A program made the position numbers and the translations under genes. From assembly GCA_038237245.1 (NCBI GenBank), contig JBBRYY010000001.1, positions 1 to 64,000 of the forward strand: a DNA stretch of 64,000 nucleotides, in the 5' to 3' direction. This DNA comes from FEN-1250 sp038237245 (GTDB lineage Bacteria; Gemmatimonadota; Gemmatimonadetes; Gemmatimonadales; Gemmatimonadaceae). Shown here piece by piece: positions 46,194 to 55,663 of this stretch; the first letter of the stretch is position 1, and each line of letters begins with the position of its first letter. The notes beneath the pieces were generated by a model that was not told the origin of the DNA, ran no database searches, and worked only from the letters and a program-made list of their open reading frames with translations.

Positions 46194-47369
46194 GTGACCT
46201 ACGATCCCAGACTGGTTCCCGTCGCGCCGACGCAGGGCGCGCCTACATCGATCGCGCTGACGCCCTTCTGGATCGGCTCGGCGCCCAATTCGGCGCTGGC
46301 GCTACTCCTTCCTGGCGTGGCGTCGCGCCACGTCGCGATCATGGAGCGCGAGGACGGCTTTTATCTGTCACCGGTAGCCGGTGTGCATCCCGCACCGACG
46401 CTGAACGGCCGCTCGGTGAGCGGGCTGACGCGCGTGCAGAATGGCGACGTGATCCAGGTGGTTCCAGGATCGGTGTGGCGTCTGGAGACCGGGGAGCCGC
46501 TGCCCGTCCAGGCGACGGACAATGAAGGGGGCGAGTTCGTGCCCGTCGCCGCGCGGAGTGGGAAGCGGAAAAAGAAGAGGAAGGCGAAACGCGGCGGCGG
46601 TGGCGGAGTCTGGCGCTCGATCGCGATCTGGACGGCAGTGCTCGTAGTGGTCGCGCTGCTCGTCGTCGCGGGGGTGTCGGTGTACCGCGGCGCGACGGAC
46701 GAGTCGCGGGTGACCCCGCTCTCCGACAACGACGCGACGCTCTTCGACTCGCTGCTGCTGGTGAGCTACGATCACATGGAGCGTGGCTCGACGCTGCTCG
46801 ATCTCGGGCTCAACGATCAGGCGCTGCAGGAATTCGCGCGGTCGACGAACGTGATCGAGACGAGCCGGCTGCGCGACAACCCGTGGGTGAAGCCGCGGAT
46901 CGCATCGCTCGAGGCGACGATCGGCGAGATCTATCGAACGCGGAGCCAGAACGTCCCGGCGCAGTACAGGAATGCGAAGGCGACGGTGAGCACCGCTTCA
47001 TCGCTCAAGGCGCAGCTGAGCGCCGCGGACTTCGCAACGAGATTCGGCTCGATGGAGGCGCGCTTTGCGTCGCAATTTCATCGACAGGTCGTGGTCACCG
47101 GACGCGATCATCCCGAACATCTCTCGCTCTATGGCAGGGGCGGAGCGATCGACATGCGCGTCAATGATCTCTCGCGCGATCAGGTGCAGTGGATCGTGGC
47201 GAACTGCAGGGCGGCGGGGATTCGCGTGAAGGATTTTTCCACGGACTCCGTGCTGCAGGCGCAGATCCAGAGCGCGATCAAGGCTGGGCTATCGGATCGC
47301 GCGGGGACGGGGGTGCATCTGCACGTGGATCGCTTCGCGGACCGGCACGATAGGTACACGGTGAGCTGA
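46194..47369 (+). CDS. FHA-domain membrane protein with degenerate M15-peptidase-like C-terminus
   Basis: Protein of 391 residues. A divergent FHA domain covers about 10-100 (GVASRHVAIMER, LNGRSVSG). A basic stretch (124-133, RKKKRK) precedes a single transmembrane helix (143-164). The periplasmic part has a helical region (180-290) and a C-terminal domain (about 295-391) resembling the D-Ala-D-Ala carboxypeptidase M15 fold. The M15 motif SxHxxGxAxD reads S311-L-Y-G-R-G-G-A-I-D320, so the Zn-binding His is Tyr; HLHVD (375-379) supplies another His. Activity is therefore uncertain. GTG 46194 is chosen as FHA start. It is divergent from pdxH and faces the T6SS-like locus. Confidence 0.65.
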   Translation: MTYDPRLVPVAPTQGAPTSIALTPFWIGSAPNSALALLLPGVASRHVAIMEREDGFYLSPVAGVHPAPTLNGRSVSGLTRVQNGDVIQVVPGSVWRLETGEPLPVQATDNEGGEFVPVAARSGKRKKKRKAKRGGGGGVWRSIAIWTAVLVVVALLVVAGVSVYRGATDESRVTPLSDNDATLFDSLLLVSYDHMERGSTLLDLGLNDQALQEFARSTNVIETSRLRDNPWVKPRIASLEATIGEIYRTRSQNVPAQYRNAKATVSTASSLKAQLSAADFATRFGSMEARFASQFHRQVVVTGRDHPEHLSLYGRGGAIDMRVNDLSRDQVQWIVANCRAAGIRVKDFSTDSVLQAQIQSAIKAGLSDRAGTGVHLHVDRFADRHDRYTVS

Positions 47370-47386
47370 GGTAGACAACCTCGGCG

Positions 47387-48433
47387 CTACGTAAACAAAA
47401 ACTTGATCCGACTCACATCCGCTAGCACGAACTCATCCCCGTCGTCGAGGTTGTGATCCTCGCCGCGATCGAGCTTCTGGTCGTTCAGCGACGTCCCGTT
47501 CTGCGATGAGTCGACCAGCCAGAAGCCGCCGTCCTTCCTGATGATCGAGCAGTGATAGCGGGAGATCACGCTCTCGCTGTCGCTCAGGACGAGGTCGTTC
47601 TGCTCCTCCGGCTTGTCGCCCATCGCCGCGCCGATGCGAAAGACATCCTTGTCGAGCGCGATCAGCTTTCCCCGCCCCACGCCGTCGACGACCTTGAGAA
47701 TCGCCTTGCGCGCCGCAGCGGCTGCTCTCGCGTCCTTGTCGTGATCGCGCTTGGCGCGCAGTAGCTGGATCACCAGCAGTACGCCCGCTACCGCGACGGC
47801 GAGCACGATCGCCCCGATGATGAACAGCTTCTTGCGCGTCGCGGCCGATTTCCGCTTGTCCGCGATCGCCGCCTTGAGCGAGACGGCCCGCGGATCGTCC
47901 GGCGCCGTCGAGAGGACGTCGTCGACCTGGCTGTCCGCCGTCTTCAGGTCCCCCGCATCGAGCGCGGTCTCCGCCGCACGCAGCTTGTCGCGCTTCGCCG
48001 CGACGGCATCCTCCTTCGACTTCTGTGAGGCCGCATCGCGCGCGTGCGCCGCGTCGATGTCCTTCTGCGCCTGATCGAAGCCCATGCGCGCTTCGGTGTC
48101 GGAGCCGTCGATGATCAGCACCATCTTGAAGAGCTCCGCTCGCTCCTCGGCGCCCGCTTCGGTCGTATCCCGATTCAGCGCCTTCTCGCGCGCCTGCTTG
48201 ATCAGACGATCCTTGTCGGCCGCCTGCTCGGGAGTGAGCGCGTTCGGAGGCGTGACCGGCGGCGCCTGAGCCGCGGCGGCAGCCGGTGCGGCCGCGGGCG
48301 GAGGTGGAGGCGGCTTCTTTTTTTTCCAGAAGAAGATGCCCTGCGCGTGCGCGCTCGCAGGCGCGAGCGACGCGATCGCGAACGCGGCGCCGAGCAGCAC
48401 GTGGCGCAGCGCGAGCCCCCGCGTGCGGCGCAT
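47387..48433 (-). CDS. FHA-domain membrane protein of the T6SS-like locus
   Basis: Protein of 348 residues. A signal peptide or anchor (9-31) is followed by KKKKPPPPPP and a Pro/Ala-rich linker, a helical region (about 70-200), a transmembrane helix (about 205-226) and a C-terminal FHA domain (about 240-348) with RIGAAMGDKPEEQND, SRYHCSIIR and NGTSLNDQKL. FHA domains bind phosphothreonine; in T6SS this role is played by Fha/TagH proteins. The gene follows clpV by 5 nt and is the last gene of the T6SS-like operon. It is convergent with the FHA/M15-like gene (17 bp apart). Confidence 0.75.
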   Translation of the reverse strand: MRRTRGLALRHVLLGAAFAIASLAPASAHAQGIFFWKKKKPPPPPPAAAPAAAAAQAPPVTPPNALTPEQAADKDRLIKQAREKALNRDTTEAGAEERAELFKMVLIIDGSDTEARMGFDQAQKDIDAAHARDAASQKSKEDAVAAKRDKLRAAETALDAGDLKTADSQVDDVLSTAPDDPRAVSLKAAIADKRKSAATRKKLFIIGAIVLAVAVAGVLLVIQLLRAKRDHDKDARAAAAARKAILKVVDGVGRGKLIALDKDVFRIGAAMGDKPEEQNDLVLSDSESVISRYHCSIIRKDGGFWLVDSSQNGTSLNDQKLDRGEDHNLDDGDEFVLADVSRIKFLFT

Positions 48434-48438
48434 CGTCG

Positions 48439-51138
48439 TCAGACCGCCGCCGGCTCGGCCGGCTCGGCTGGCGCAGAAGCCGGAGCTGCGGCGGCTGCGG
48501 CCGCGGCCTTGGCCTTCTTGCTCGCCTCGATCACGGCCGCGTCCTTCGCGACCTGCGCCTTCGTCCCCGTCACGATGAGCACGTCGTCGTCCTCGCGCAT
48601 GATGCGCACGTGCGATTCGGGCGGCAGCTCGCCGGCGATGATCGTGCGCGAGAGCTCCGACACGACGAGCCGCTCCACCGTACGCTCGACTGGCCGTGCG
48701 CCATAGGCCGGATCGTACGCCAGCTGCGCGAGCAGCTCCACGGCGTCATCGTCCGCCTCGAAGGTGACCTGATGCTCTTCCAGCAGTCGCGCGCCGATGC
48801 TCGCGAGGTTCATGCGTACGATCTTCGAGAGGATCGGCAAATCGAGCGAGTTGAACGGGATCACGGCGCTGATACGGTTGAACAGCTCCGGGCGCAGCGA
48901 CGACTGCACGACCTTCATCAGGATCTCCTTCCGCTGCTCGAGATCGTCGGTCGCGGCCATCGATTCCTTCACGCCGAGGTTCGACGTGAGGATGATGATC
49001 GTGTTCGTGAAGTCGCAGAAGCGTCCCTTCGCATCCGTCAGGCGTCCCTCGTCGAGCACGCCCAGCAGGATGTCGATGACCTCGGGATGTCCCTTCTCGA
49101 TCTCGTCGAAGAGCACGATCGAATAGGGCGAGCGTCGCACCTGCTCGGTGAGAAAGCCGCCCTGCTCCGACCCGACGAGACCGGGGCGCGAGCCGATGAG
49201 CCCCGACACGGAGCCCGCATCCTTGTACTCCGCCATGTCGATGCGAATGAGCGCCGAGTCATCGTCGAACAGCGCCTCGGCGAGTCCCTTCGCGAGCTCG
49301 GTCTTGCCGACGCCGGTGGGCCCGACGAAGAGAAACGACGCGGGCTTGCGCTTCTTGCGCAGGTCCGCGCGCATGCGGCGCGCGGCATCGGCGAGATGGT
49401 CCGCCGCGTCGTCCTGCCCGAGCACGCGCGCGCGGAGGCGCTCCTCGAGCTTGAGCAGCCGCTCGCGCTCGCTCTCCATCATGCGCGAAATCGGAATCCC
49501 CGCGCGTCGTGCGACGACCTCGGCGATCATATCGGGGCCGACCTCCGCGGGCACCAGCACGCCGGCGGCGGAGAGCTTCGCCCATCGCGCGTCCAGATCG
49601 GCCTGCTGGTCGCCGAGGAACTTGAGCGCGCCGTAGCGGAGCTCGGCGGCCTTGGCGACGTCGCCGGCGGATTCCGCAGCGTCGAGCTCGGCCTGCTTCT
49701 CCTGCGTCGCCTTGCTCGTGGCCTGCAGCCCGTCCGACACCTCCTTCTCATCCTTCCAGCGAGCGAGCAGTACATCGAGCTCCTTCTGCTTCTTCGCGGC
49801 GTCGGCTGTCGCGTTCTTGAGATCGTCGCCCTTCCCGCCTCCCGATCCTTTCAAGGCTTCGATGCGCGCGTTCAGACGCACGAGCTCGCGCTCCTTCTCA
49901 TCGATCTGATTCGGCTTCGACTCGAGCTGCATGCGGATGCGCGCAGCCGCCTCGTCGAGGATATCGAAGGCCTTGTCGGGGAAGAATCGGTCGCGCAGAT
50001 GGCGGCGCGCGAGCTTCACGACCGCGTGCAGCGCGTCCTCGCTGATCCGCACGCCGTGGTGCCGCTCGAAATTCCCCTTCACGCCGCGAAGCATCGCGAG
50101 CGTCATGTCGTCGTCCGGCTCCTCGACGATCACCTTCTCGAAACGGCGCGCGAGCGCGCCATCCTTCTCGATGTGCTCGCGATATTCGTCGTGCGTGGTC
50201 GCGCCGACGCAGCGCAGCTCGCCACGCGCGAGCGCGGGCTTCAAAATGTTCGCCGCATCCATTCCGCCGGCGTTCCCGCCCGCGCCAACCAGGGTGTGCA
50301 GCTCGTCGAGGAAGAGGATGACGTCGTCGGTACCGCGCACCTCGTCGACGATCGCCTTGATCCGCTCCTCGAACTCGCCGCGATACTTGGCGCCGGCGAC
50401 GAGTGCGGTCAGATCGAGCGAGAGCAGCCGGCACTTGCGCAGCGACTCCGGCACGTCCCCCGCCGCAATGCGGAGCGCGAGCCCCTCGACGACGGCGGTC
50501 TTTCCCGTTCCCGGATCACCGACGAGTACCGGATTGTTCTTCGACTTGCGCAGGAGCGTCTGGATGAGTGCGCGCGTCTCGACGTCGCGCCCGATCACTG
50601 GCGAGAGCTTCCCGTCGCGGGCGCGCTGCGTGAGATCTGTTGCGAACTTCGCGAGCTGGCTCGCACCAGCGTCGGCCGAGGTCTCTTCCGTCGGCTGCAT
50701 CACAGCCGGATTGTCGAGCGCGGCTCCGATGCGCTCGGCCGTCCACCCCGCATCCTTGAGCGCCGTCGCAAGATCGCCCGAGCGCGAGTCCGTTGCCGCC
50801 AACGCAACTTCCAGCGCGCCGACGGTGCTGCTCCCGCGCTTGTCCGCCACGGCGAATGCGCGGTCGAGCAGATCGCGCAGCGAGCGCCCCGCGATCGGCT
50901 GGCGTCCCGGCTCGAGCTTCGTCGCATCGCGCTCATCGGGGGTGCGCTCGACCGCGGCGAGTGCCGCCGCCGCGTCGAGCTTCACCTGTGCGGCGACGTG
51001 CTGCAGCGCACCGCCCTTGTCGAGCAGCACCTGCATCAGATGCCTGGAGTGGATGTATCCCGAGCCCGCGCGGGCCGCGACGCGCCGCGCGGACTCGAGC
51101 GCGGCGGAAAGGTCCATGGCGAGACGACTCAGATCCAT
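48439..51138 (-). CDS. clpV: T6SS ClpV-type AAA+ ATPase (ClpA/B family)
   Basis: Hexameric AAA+ protein (899 aa) expected to disassemble contracted TssB-TssC sheaths. It has an N-terminal Clp repeat domain (about 1-140), first ATPase (Walker A GDPGTGKT, Walker B ILFLDELHTLVG), a coiled-coil middle domain (about 420-540) and the second ATPase (Walker A GPTGVGKTELAKG, Walker B VLFDEIEKGH). Sensor and arginine-finger regions are intact. ClpB-like length and a long Ala-rich C-terminal tail (KKAKAAAAAAAAPASAPAEP) occur. Operon context with tssK, tssF and vgrG makes ClpV rather than general ClpB most likely, though this is inferred. Confidence 0.87.
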   Translation of the reverse strand: MDLSRLAMDLSAALESARRVAARAGSGYIHSRHLMQVLLDKGGALQHVAAQVKLDAAAALAAVERTPDERDATKLEPGRQPIAGRSLRDLLDRAFAVADKRGSSTVGALEVALAATDSRSGDLATALKDAGWTAERIGAALDNPAVMQPTEETSADAGASQLAKFATDLTQRARDGKLSPVIGRDVETRALIQTLLRKSKNNPVLVGDPGTGKTAVVEGLALRIAAGDVPESLRKCRLLSLDLTALVAGAKYRGEFEERIKAIVDEVRGTDDVILFLDELHTLVGAGGNAGGMDAANILKPALARGELRCVGATTHDEYREHIEKDGALARRFEKVIVEEPDDDMTLAMLRGVKGNFERHHGVRISEDALHAVVKLARRHLRDRFFPDKAFDILDEAAARIRMQLESKPNQIDEKERELVRLNARIEALKGSGGGKGDDLKNATADAAKKQKELDVLLARWKDEKEVSDGLQATSKATQEKQAELDAAESAGDVAKAAELRYGALKFLGDQQADLDARWAKLSAAGVLVPAEVGPDMIAEVVARRAGIPISRMMESERERLLKLEERLRARVLGQDDAADHLADAARRMRADLRKKRKPASFLFVGPTGVGKTELAKGLAEALFDDDSALIRIDMAEYKDAGSVSGLIGSRPGLVGSEQGGFLTEQVRRSPYSIVLFDEIEKGHPEVIDILLGVLDEGRLTDAKGRFCDFTNTIIILTSNLGVKESMAATDDLEQRKEILMKVVQSSLRPELFNRISAVIPFNSLDLPILSKIVRMNLASIGARLLEEHQVTFEADDDAVELLAQLAYDPAYGARPVERTVERLVVSELSRTIIAGELPPESHVRIMREDDDVLIVTGTKAQVAKDAAVIEASKKAKAAAAAAAAPASAPAEPAEPAAV

Positions 51139-51202
51139 CGGGTGCTCTCCTTGATAGACATCGTGTGCGGTACGCCGGCGCGAGCCGCGCGCCGGACGTC
51201 GC

Positions 51203-52855
51203 TCACTTTGGTTTCTTCAGTTTGATGACCGGCGTGCTGAGTGGCGTGTGCTCGGACGGTGTCGATGGCGAGTGCTGCGGCGCAGCGGATGCGACGGGCG
51301 ATACCGAGGGAGCCGGCGACGACATCGCCGGCGGCGCGACGCTCCCCTCGGCGATGAGCCCGAGACGGCGCTGATAGAGCAGCGCGCCGCGCACGCGATG
51401 GCCCGGCTGCACGGTGATCGTGAGCCCAGAGATCGTCGCGACATCGGGCGGTGTATCGAAGTTCATCGCGAAGTTGCGCTGCCCCGGAATCTCCGCGGCA
51501 ATGTTGCGCGACGTCGGCCGGCTCGGGCCGGCGGTCGAATTGATTCGCAGGTCGACGCGAAGCTCTTCGCCCACCTGCCAGCTCGATGTGCCCTGCGGGT
51601 CGCCCATGAGCACGATGCGATACTCGTGGCGCCCCGTAAGATTCATCTGCGCGAAGACGAAGGTGAGGATGTCGCCGTCGCGCTGCGGGTGCCCCGGCGT
51701 CGCCACCGAGACGTAGAAGTGCTCGCCGCCGCGGTCGAGCAGGAAGCGCAGCGAGTCGATCGACCGGTTGATGCGATAGTCGATGTACTTCCCCTCGAGC
51801 GCTTCGCACAGCCTGCGCAGCTGACCGATCGTCTGCTCTGCGCGTTCGAGTGAATGCCGCAGGTCGTCACGCGGGCTCAGCTCGCGGCGCGTCGACAGCG
51901 CCTGTCGCTCCTCCTCGAGCAGCGTCGCGTAGCTCGCATCGGCGCCCGTGAGCGTCTGGAAGAAGCTCTGCGTCGACGCGCTCAGATCCAGCGCGACGGC
52001 GATCCGCCTGCCGCAGCGATCGACCTGCTGGAAAAACGCGAACGGCGACATCGCCGGATCGAAGGTTTCGTACGCGACGGTGTCGAGCGCCATCACGGCG
52101 CGCTCGATGAAGGCCAGGATGTCGATGTCGGCGCGCACATCGATGCCGCGGCGCGAGACCTGGTCGGCGTAGCGCGCCACCGCGCGATGCAGCTCGGCGA
52201 ACTCGCCAGCGAGCAGAACGATCTCTGCCTGCAGCGAGCGCCAGCCGCCATAGAGGGAGCTGTGCGCCATCAGCGTGGCGCACGTCGGGATGAAGCGCGG
52301 ATCGAGCTCGAAGCCAAGCGTCTCGGACGCGCGACGCACCTTCCCGATGGCGAGCGAGTGCGAAAGCGCGTCGGCATCGACGCCGAGGGCGATCGTGTAG
52401 CGACTGCGGCGGAGGGCGGCGAAGTTCGGATTCGCATCGTCGCTGCCGACGCTCTCCGGATCCTCTTCCTTTCCGCTGCCGGCCACCAGATAGACGAGCA
52501 GCTCATTGGCGCCGGCGAGATCGCCGCGGGGGAAACTCTGGCGGATGAGGCACGACTCATCGATGTCGACGATGTCTCCGTGCGATGTGAGCCCGCGCGC
52601 CTGACGGACGGAGATGCTCACCGCGGTGCCATCGTCCTTCACGTCGACCTTCGGGTCGTGGACGCCAAGGCCGCGCTGCGCGGACTCGAGGCGCACGCCG
52701 CCACCCACCAACCCCGTTGCGGTCAGGCAGTTGCGAAGCACCCAGCCTACGGTGTTGTCGATGTACCGGTCCTGCAGCTTGAAATGCTCCGGCGTGAGGA
52801 GCATCCCCGTGGTCCAGTTGACCGACTTCAGCCCTTCTCCCGTCTCCTCCGGCAT
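51203..52855 (-). CDS. tssK: TssK-like T6SS baseplate/adaptor protein
   Basis: Protein of 550 residues. The N-terminus VNWTTGMLLTPEHFKLQDRYID matches the TssK shoulder-domain start, which binds the baseplate. The middle is alpha-helical and beta-rich as in TssK; the C-terminal roughly 50 residues are a Ser/Pro-rich tail (SSPAPSVSPVASAAP) ending in KKPK. TssK normally docks the baseplate onto the TssJLM membrane complex via its C-terminal head, but no tssL or tssM is seen here. ATG 52855 overlaps the TAA of the PASTA-TssG gene. Confidence 0.78.
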   Translation of the reverse strand: MPEETGEGLKSVNWTTGMLLTPEHFKLQDRYIDNTVGWVLRNCLTATGLVGGGVRLESAQRGLGVHDPKVDVKDDGTAVSISVRQARGLTSHGDIVDIDESCLIRQSFPRGDLAGANELLVYLVAGSGKEEDPESVGSDDANPNFAALRRSRYTIALGVDADALSHSLAIGKVRRASETLGFELDPRFIPTCATLMAHSSLYGGWRSLQAEIVLLAGEFAELHRAVARYADQVSRRGIDVRADIDILAFIERAVMALDTVAYETFDPAMSPFAFFQQVDRCGRRIAVALDLSASTQSFFQTLTGADASYATLLEEERQALSTRRELSPRDDLRHSLERAEQTIGQLRRLCEALEGKYIDYRINRSIDSLRFLLDRGGEHFYVSVATPGHPQRDGDILTFVFAQMNLTGRHEYRIVLMGDPQGTSSWQVGEELRVDLRINSTAGPSRPTSRNIAAEIPGQRNFAMNFDTPPDVATISGLTITVQPGHRVRGALLYQRRLGLIAEGSVAPPAMSSPAPSVSPVASAAPQHSPSTPSEHTPLSTPVIKLKKPK

Positions 52856-53898
52856 TACGCGGATCTCCTTTGCGGCGGTGCGCCAAGATAGCTGTTCACT
52901 CCCAGGACCGCTGCATCTTCGTTCGCCTTCGCGCCGCCGACGCGAGCCGGCTGACTCGCATCCCCCACGCGCCACCGCTCCCGCACCGATCGTGCGAGAT
53001 GCATCGGGAGCACGAGCCGGTACAGCGCGTCGCGCTCGTGCCTCGCGCCGTCACCTGTGTGGGCGCGATACATCGCGAGATCGATGGGCCCGTAGCGCAC
53101 TTCCACGGATGCCTCATCGCGCAGCCCCGTCCCCGCGATGGCGTCCACCCCCAGTCGCGCGTTGGACATCCCAAGCCGCGTCGTGCCGCCGGACAGTTGT
53201 ACCATCCCGGCATGCATCGAGACGCGCTCCACCGGCAGAGTAAAGACGAGCCGGAAGGCGATGCGTAGCGCGAGCTCGCGGCCGGCGATGCGGTGCAAGG
53301 CCGGCAGCAGCCGCGCAATCGCGAACCATCGCTCCTCGCTCCACCGCTCGGCGGACAGCTGGAAGATCTCCTCGATCCATCGGCGAGTGCGCACCATGTC
53401 GTCGGGCGAAGCGACGAAATAGTCGCCGCCGCGACGTACGCGGTGGGCGAGCTTGGCGAGCGGGCTGTCGAAGAGCGCGAACAGTCGATCCGAGCGGAAC
53501 TCGTATTCATCCTCATCGCGCATCGCGAAGGGCAGCGCGTCGATCGCGCTCGGCCCCGCCACCTTGAGCACGACGCGCGTGCGAGCGGTGAGCGGAGCGC
53601 CGGGTGGCGGCGACTGCTCGACGATCGTCCCCGCCTCCCATCCGCGCCCGACACTCTCGATGACGACGCGTGAATCGTCGACGCCGAGCGCGTAAAGCGT
53701 CGTCAGCGCGGAGTCGATGCTCTGGCGCGCGAGCCTGCGCGCGCGGACGAGATTGGGCATCCCGAGCGGACCCGTCTCGTCGTCGCTCTCCGCGATCGGA
53801 GCGACGAGCGTCGCGATCGCCTCCTCCTTCGTCGCGGCCGGCTTCTGCTTCTCCGGCGTTGGGCTCCCGGGCTCCGCTCCCTTGACGCGTTTAGGCAT
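52855..53898 (-). CDS. PASTA-domain fused to TssG-like baseplate protein
   Basis: Protein of 347 residues. A Lys/Pro-rich start is followed by one PASTA-like domain (about 47-115: MPNLVRARRLARQSIDSAL, VEQSPPPGAPLTARTRVVL). A TssG-like region follows (about 120-347), including a LFALFDSPLAKLAHRV helix and the characteristic C-terminus AAVLGVNSYLG. TssG with TssF forms the baseplate wedge. PASTA domains normally sit outside serine/threonine kinases or PBPs and bind peptidoglycan, so the fusion is unusual. It overlaps tssF by 8 nt. Confidence 0.65.
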   Translation of the reverse strand: MPKRVKGAEPGSPTPEKQKPAATKEEAIATLVAPIAESDDETGPLGMPNLVRARRLARQSIDSALTTLYALGVDDSRVVIESVGRGWEAGTIVEQSPPPGAPLTARTRVVLKVAGPSAIDALPFAMRDEDEYEFRSDRLFALFDSPLAKLAHRVRRGGDYFVASPDDMVRTRRWIEEIFQLSAERWSEERWFAIARLLPALHRIAGRELALRIAFRLVFTLPVERVSMHAGMVQLSGGTTRLGMSNARLGVDAIAGTGLRDEASVEVRYGPIDLAMYRAHTGDGARHERDALYRLVLPMHLARSVRERWRVGDASQPARVGGAKANEDAAVLGVNSYLGAPPQRRSA

Positions 53899-55663
53899 GG
53901 GGCAGCACCGTCACGCGCACACCGCGCCCCATGATCACGCGCTGCTGCAGATGATTTTGCAGCAGCGTGCCGAGGCGTGGCAGCTCGGAGTCCGGATCCG
54001 CGAAATCGCTCGGCGCGACGTGCACCTCGACGACGTCGACCTGCCGCACGCCGTGCGGTCCGAGCTCCGAGGTCGTGGACACGTCGACACTCTTGATGCG
54101 TGGCTCGAACGCGCGCGCGGTGATCTCGACGTCATCGATGGTCACGACGCGATCGCGCGTGCGCAGGAGCTCGGCGAAGCGCACGCGCGCGTCCGCGTAG
54201 GGGGGCGGCGCACTCCCGCCGCGCGAGACCGCGAGGTTGGTCACTCTCGCGGTCACGTTCGAGAGCGGCGACGCGATCCGTTTCACGGAGCCCACCTCGA
54301 TGCCGTTCGCGCGCGCGCCGTCGCAGAACAGAAAGCGCGCCATCGCGTAGCCGTCGAAGCGCCCCGTGGGCAGACGATGCGGCCGGCACTCGAGCTGTCC
54401 GCTGCGAAAGCGGTAGCGCCCCGCGTCAGTGGGCGCGGAGATCGAGGAGTCGTTTACGTACGCGTCGCCCTTCTCACCGCTGACACTCAGCAGACCGAGC
54501 AGATATTGATCGGTGCGCCCCTCAGGTCGCAGCGTGACTGCGCTCCCCATGCGATCGAACTGGATGCGCTCATTGTAGATCTCGATGTTGCTCGCCGTCA
54601 CCGCATGCAGTGCGACGCGCTGCAGCTCATCCGCAACGCGCGTCAGTCCGGCCGGGAGCGGCACTTGCACCCAGATGAGCGGCCGGTCGAGCGCATCCTG
54701 CTCCTTTTCCGGCAGCAACATTGCCAGCCCCTCGGCGAAGCGCGTGGGGGGTGCGGACGTCGTGCGGCGCTCCAGAGGCACCGGCGGAAAAACGACGCAC
54801 TGCTTGCCGTAGCTTCCCGCCGAGAGTTCGAAGGCGCTCGCAACATCCGCGGCGGCGTCCGACGCGGAATCCATGGCGGCGATCACCTCATCGTCGGCGC
54901 GCGAGGAATCGTTCCAAACGAGCCGCGTCACACCTCCGCGCCCGTGATTTGCGCGGAGCGTTCCCTCTTCCGACACGGCGCCGTCCGTGGAAAGAATCTG
55001 CCACGGACTACGCGACACGGCTTCGACGAGCGGACTCTCGGCGCTCGTGACATCGAGAAAGAGCCCGAGGCCGCTGAGATGCGCGGCGTCGGCGTCGAAC
55101 GCCATCAAGAGCGTTGGCGGCGCGTTGCGCAGCTCGAGCGAGGTGCTGCCGGGGAGAATTGGTGTCGTGCGGACGCGCGCGCCGGCTACGGAGTGGAGCC
55201 TCCCGTTTTCATACACACCCGCAAACGCCAGAGACGTGGACGAGATCTCGATCGATTCGTCGATGGTGAATCGGATCTGCTCGCCGCTCGGCGCGTTGCC
55301 GATGAGCTCCGTATCGAGCGCGAGGCGTTCGCGCTGCTCGATCCCGGAAAACGCGATGACGATCTGCGCCGGATGCGCAAGTCGCGCCGGCAGAGCGAGT
55401 CCGTTGAGGAGATCGTCCAGCACCGCGACGGGAAAGACGTATTCCGACTCCTGGTAGATGCGTTCGAGCTGCACCGCAAATGCCTGAAAGAGCGCGCCGA
55501 GCACGGGATCTGGCTGCGGCTGGGTTCCAAAGCGGATCGCGACGGCCGACTCGAATTCCCGACGCATCTCGGCCGCGAGATCCGCCGCCGAGCGCGTGGC
55601 TCCGCCGAGCACGCCGGCGGAAGGAATGCGCCCCCCCTGATTGGAGCGCTGTGCGGTGGTCAC
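53891..55663 (-). CDS. tssF: TssF-like T6SS baseplate wedge protein
   Basis: Protein of 590 residues, a TssF/gp6-like wedge subunit of the contractile baseplate. It has N-terminal ATRSAADLAAEMRREFESAV, a helical bundle segment FQAFAVQLERIYQESEYVFPVAVLDDLLNGL, a Ser/Thr-rich middle and a C-terminal region (RTDQYLLGLLSVSG, ITARAFEPRIKSVDVS) consistent with TssF. GTG at 55663 overlaps the vgrG stop as GTGA, and the end overlaps the PASTA-TssG gene by 8 nt. TssF/TssG adjacency supports the call. Confidence 0.72.
   Translation of the reverse strand: MTTAQRSNQGGRIPSAGVLGGATRSAADLAAEMRREFESAVAIRFGTQPQPDPVLGALFQAFAVQLERIYQESEYVFPVAVLDDLLNGLALPARLAHPAQIVIAFSGIEQRERLALDTELIGNAPSGEQIRFTIDESIEISSTSLAFAGVYENGRLHSVAGARVRTTPILPGSTSLELRNAPPTLLMAFDADAAHLSGLGLFLDVTSAESPLVEAVSRSPWQILSTDGAVSEEGTLRANHGRGGVTRLVWNDSSRADDEVIAAMDSASDAAADVASAFELSAGSYGKQCVVFPPVPLERRTTSAPPTRFAEGLAMLLPEKEQDALDRPLIWVQVPLPAGLTRVADELQRVALHAVTASNIEIYNERIQFDRMGSAVTLRPEGRTDQYLLGLLSVSGEKGDAYVNDSSISAPTDAGRYRFRSGQLECRPHRLPTGRFDGYAMARFLFCDGARANGIEVGSVKRIASPLSNVTARVTNLAVSRGGSAPPPYADARVRFAELLRTRDRVVTIDDVEITARAFEPRIKSVDVSTTSELGPHGVRQVDVVEVHVAPSDFADPDSELPRLGTLLQNHLQQRVIMGRGVRVTVLPHA

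Noticed and set aside
47366..47384. Small hairpin between convergent FHA genes
   Set aside because: Only 5-7 weak base pairs and no U-tract on either strand; not a credible terminator.
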